8,627 nucleotides of DNA from Enteractinococcus sp. (GTDB lineage Bacteria; Actinomycetota; Actinomycetes; Actinomycetales; Micrococcaceae), in contig JAJUIX010000041.1 in the NCBI GenBank assembly GCA_029267455.1, positions 1 to 8,627 on the forward strand, written 5' to 3'. Positions 6,500 to 8,627 of this stretch are shown here, piece by piece. The notes under the pieces are model-generated. The model was given only the letters and a program-made list of their open reading frames with translations. It did not search any database and was not told the origin of the DNA. A program made the position numbers and the translations under genes. Positions within the stretch are counted from its first letter, which is position 1, and every line of letters starts with the position of its first letter.

Positions 6500-6520
6500 A
6501 TTGTGCGCCAATAGGCGTAC

Positions 6521-7003
6521 CTACAAAGCAGACGGATTGACCGTAGAAGGTTTAAACCACTCGTGAACGTCGTGACGAAACGCCAGGGCAAGCACCCAAC
6601 CAGCGGCGAGTAACTGTGCAAGGCTCAGGGCTAAGCCGACCATATCGGTGGCTCCTGCGGCAAGCGTGGTAATCAGCCCTTGCGCCCCACCGATTACTGC
6701 AAGTACTGACAGTACGATAGCAATCCAGCGAGCCCAGTTATTCGAGCGTGTCACCCAAAACCAGGTCAGTCCATACACCAGCAGCACGAATATCACGACA
6801 GTCAAATACGTGTTCTGCAACGACGCCACCGAAACCGTTGTGCCATCCCCAACATCAAGGACTGTTTCTTGAGCTGCTGGCAACAGGGTGACAATAAAAT
6901 TTATCGACTGAGTCGCCACCATGACCAATGTCAGGATGAAGAAAGCCAGTGAGAAGTTCTTGACGTTTTTTGGTTTCTCACCTGCGCGGCGGGTTGTGAG
7001 CAT
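6521..7003 (-). CDS. small four-helix membrane protein, unknown function
   Basis: I do not recognise a named family. The 160-residue protein has a basic N-terminus (2-14), helix 1 at about 17-41, an outside loop at 42-64, then helices at about 65-84, 90-117 and 120-141. It ends in a short cytoplasmic tail with EWFKPS (149-154). Between helices 2 and 3 lies RSNNWARWIAIVLSVL (86-101). The same layout, the NWAR motif after helix 2 and a C-terminal EWF occur in the next gene upstream, so the two are probably diverged paralogues. The start ATG has only a weak purine stretch (AGAAAGA) about nine bases upstream. A perfect TTGACA lies at 7098-7093 in the 103-base gap before it. No catalytic motif is visible; a structural or envelope role is only a guess. 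Confidence 0.7.
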   Translation of the reverse strand: MLTTRRAGEKPKNVKNFSLAFFILTLVMVATQSINFIVTLLPAAQETVLDVGDGTTVSVASLQNTYLTVVIFVLLVYGLTWFWVTRSNNWARWIAIVLSVLAVIGGAQGLITTLAAGATDMVGLALSLAQLLAAGWVLALAFRHDVHEWFKPSTVNPSAL

Positions 7004-7092
7004 ATGGATGTATCTTTCTACACATGGTACTGCGGCGACCAGTCCGCTTCACTTTCTAGCCTAGCGAATACAAAACTGACCGCCGCACCACG

Positions 7093-7098
7093 TGTCAA
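7093..7098 (-). promoter_or_regulatory. possible -35 element before the small membrane protein gene
   Basis: On the minus strand 7098-7093 reads TTGACA, the full -35 consensus, inside the 103-base gap before the gene that starts at 7003. No -10 box at 16-18 bases is convincing; TGTATT with a 20-base spacer is the nearest. The gene may therefore have its own promoter, but the evidence is thin. Confidence 0.25.
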
Positions 7099-7106
7099 AC
7101 CATCGA

Positions 7107-7670
7107 TTAGCCCTGGAGCCGTCGATGCTTAGCGAACCACTCGGAAGTGCGCTTATTGACAGCCTGGACAATCCACCAGATGGTCACGAGCACGATGACC
7201 CAGCTCAGGATGGTGTTGAGCCACTCTAGACCGGGTAGGTCACCATACGGTGTTGCAAAGAGCAGCGTATAAGCTGCTGAGATGAGAAAGAGAATGCCTA
7301 GCACCAGGCCCGTAATGCGCGCCCAGTTCCGGTTTGCTCGCAATCCCAGCCCGACAATCACAAACAGGATCACGTTCAAGACGGCAAATCCGATAAAAAA
7401 CGCGACGGATGCTGCGAACATGGTCTCGAGCATGTCGGGAGTCATTTGCTCAAGTTCACTTGCGGGCAGACTCTGTTCAAAATACGTCTGCGGATCTTGT
7501 GATTGTAAAGCGAGGACGCCAAGTAGCGACGAAATTGCGTGCAAGACCAGCAGCACCCACACGAGGCTCTTGGTCAGCCGGACCGAGCGAGGTTCGGCTC
7601 CAAGACCCTGAGCATTGGTTGCGGAATACGGGGTGGTGCCGTATTTATTTTGGGGTATTTCTTCAGTCAT
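7107..7670 (-). CDS. small four-helix membrane protein, paralogue of its neighbour
   Basis: A 187-residue protein of unknown function. A polar N-terminus of about 33 residues precedes helix 1 (about 35-55). An outside loop rich in Glu, Gln and Asp (56-84) follows, then helix 2 (about 86-110), helix 3 (about 117-138) and helix 4 (about 149-169). Between helices 2 and 3 it has RANRNWARITGLVLGIL (111-127), and SEWFAKHRR lies in the tail (176-184). These match NNWAR and EWFKPS of the following gene in order and place. GAGG at 7682-7679 lies eight bases before the ATG and supports this start. It is 50 bases after the ABC permease gene on the same strand, so co-transcription is likely. It may belong to the loose group of small actinobacterial membrane proteins with an NWAR turn; I cannot name a family. 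Confidence 0.72.
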   Translation of the reverse strand: MTEEIPQNKYGTTPYSATNAQGLGAEPRSVRLTKSLVWVLLVLHAISSLLGVLALQSQDPQTYFEQSLPASELEQMTPDMLETMFAASVAFFIGFAVLNVILFVIVGLGLRANRNWARITGLVLGILFLISAAYTLLFATPYGDLPGLEWLNTILSWVIVLVTIWWIVQAVNKRTSEWFAKHRRLQG

Positions 7671-7720
7671 GATGACTACCTCATATCAATAATGGACTGC
7701 TAGCGCAGCATCTGGGGCTC

Positions 7721-8627
7721 TTAGTCATAGCGTAGTGCTTCAATGGGATCTTTGGTCGCTGCTCTGCGCGCTGGCAGCGTGCCTGCCAGGAAGGCAATGA
7801 GCACGATCACCACTGCAATGATGATCAGTGCGGCGGGCTCTATTGCATAAACGCTCAACCCGGGCACGGAGTCCAACGGCCCACTCGTGAGCAGTGAGTT
7901 TCCAACGACTCCGACCAAGGAACCAAGAGCAATGCCGATAATCGATCCCATCAGGCCGATCACAATGGCTTCGGTGGAAAACAACGTGAAGACTTTGCCG
8001 TTGGTCATCCCAAGAGCCTTGTAGAGGCCAATTTGTCGGGTTCGCTCTTGCACAGAGATAAGGAGCGTGTTGACGATACCAAAGCTGGCTGCCAGCAAGG
8101 CAATCAGTGCGAAGCCGTTGAAGACCCAGGTGATCGCATCGATGATGCCACTGAGCATGCCCATTTGGTCTTCTACAGTTTGGCCGACCATATCCAGATC
8201 AGTCAGCTCATCTTTGATGTGCTGCTCATTGGCAGCTAAATCGTCGACCATCATGATGGCTTGGACATAGGTCGTCGGAACAGTCGTGCCTGCAGCCGTG
8301 TTGTTGATTTCGGCCAGGCGCTCGGTTAGCCCGTGCGATGGGATTGGCGAGGCACCTGCGCCAGTGATGGTTTCTTCAGCGACACCTGCAATGGTGGCGT
8401 CAATGGTTTCGGTGTTACCCTCAAGGTCTTGGGCTGCGATTATGACGGTCTCACCAATCGCTTGATCGGCGTTGTCAATATCGTCGATGTCGAAGGCTTG
8501 GAGCCAGGTGCTAGGAATGACCAGTTCATAGGCGTCGTCCTCCGTCGATCCGGGGCCTCCAGCAGCGTATTCGACCATGGTCTGTTCCGAGGGGAACCCG
8601 ACCGATGGGACCGAATACTTGGTGCCA
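7721..8627 (-). CDS. FtsX/MacB-type ABC transporter permease, C-terminal part (runs off the window)
   Basis: This is the C-terminal 302 residues or so of a permease from the MacB/LolC/FtsX group, which couples an ATPase to export or extraction work at the membrane. The frame stays open to the right edge, so the ATG at 8578 is probably internal and the true start lies outside. The visible N-terminal 145 residues or so are the end of an extracytoplasmic domain. The FtsX domain follows, with a helix at about 164-190. The conserved cytoplasmic segment is ISVQERTRQIGLYKALGMT (190-208), followed by helices at about 214-242 and 263-284. The usual ending LPARRAATKDPIEALRYD is present. The partner ATPase gene is not in the window and would be expected further upstream. 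Substrate unknown. The following small membrane protein gene starts 51 bases downstream. Confidence 0.9.
   Translation of the reverse strand, partial: GTKYSVPSVGFPSEQTMVEYAAGGPGSTEDDAYELVIPSTWLQAFDIDDIDNADQAIGETVIIAAQDLEGNTETIDATIAGVAEETITGAGASPIPSHGLTERLAEINNTAAGTTVPTTYVQAIMMVDDLAANEQHIKDELTDLDMVGQTVEDQMGMLSGIIDAITWVFNGFALIALLAASFGIVNTLLISVQERTRQIGLYKALGMTNGKVFTLFSTEAIVIGLMGSIIGIALGSLVGVVGNSLLTSGPLDSVPGLSVYAIEPAALIIIAVVIVLIAFLAGTLPARRAATKDPIEALRYD

Noticed and set aside
6506..6517. CGCC-AATA-GGCG hairpin between the small membrane protein gene and the GNAT gene, considered as a terminator
   Set aside because: The stem is only four base pairs with no U-run after it on the minus strand, so it is too weak to call.
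1..8627. Mobile element, defence system, CRISPR array or biosynthetic cluster
   Set aside because: There are no transposase, integrase, direct-repeat array, tRNA junction or defence domains. The gene content is core metabolism and general transport.

Overview
This window is a stretch of ordinary chromosome from a high-GC Gram-positive bacterium, most likely a moderate-GC member of the Micrococcales. The grounds are the sdhCDAB gene order, SdhC and SdhD sequences of the mycobacterial/arthrobacterial type, GTG start use and weakly U-tailed hairpin terminators. The genus cannot be fixed from the sequence alone.

Positions 1-238 are a leader with a possible promoter. Positions 239-3740 hold a complete, tightly packed succinate dehydrogenase operon, sdhC-sdhD-sdhA-sdhB, followed by a strong GC-rich hairpin at 3760-3795. 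The two small anchors (SdhC, SdhD) place the complex in the cytoplasmic membrane. SdhA (FAD) oxidises succinate to fumarate, and SdhB passes the electrons through its iron-sulfur clusters to b heme and quinone. The complex links the TCA cycle to respiration.

Positions 3741-4062 are non-coding. Positions 4063-5882 encode a BCCT-family (betaine/carnitine/choline type) transporter whose frame is broken once, in transmembrane helix 5. The two halves (4063-4740 and 4737-5882) together cover a complete transporter of about 606 residues, and one missing base near 4716/4717 explains the break. It is either a young pseudogene, a sequencing error or, less likely, a recoded or split gene.

From the right edge back to 5909 all genes are on the minus strand and run towards the BCCT gene. 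They are the C-terminal part of an FtsX/MacB-type ABC transporter permease (cut by the window edge), two small four-helix membrane proteins that look like diverged paralogues of each other, and a GNAT-family N-acetyltransferase that may be made from a leaderless mRNA.

I found no RNA gene, CRISPR array, insertion sequence or prophage, and no convincing new multi-gene system. The points most worth a second look are the BCCT frameshift and its altered substrate box, the changed motif after the heme histidine of SdhD, and the paired four-helix membrane proteins.
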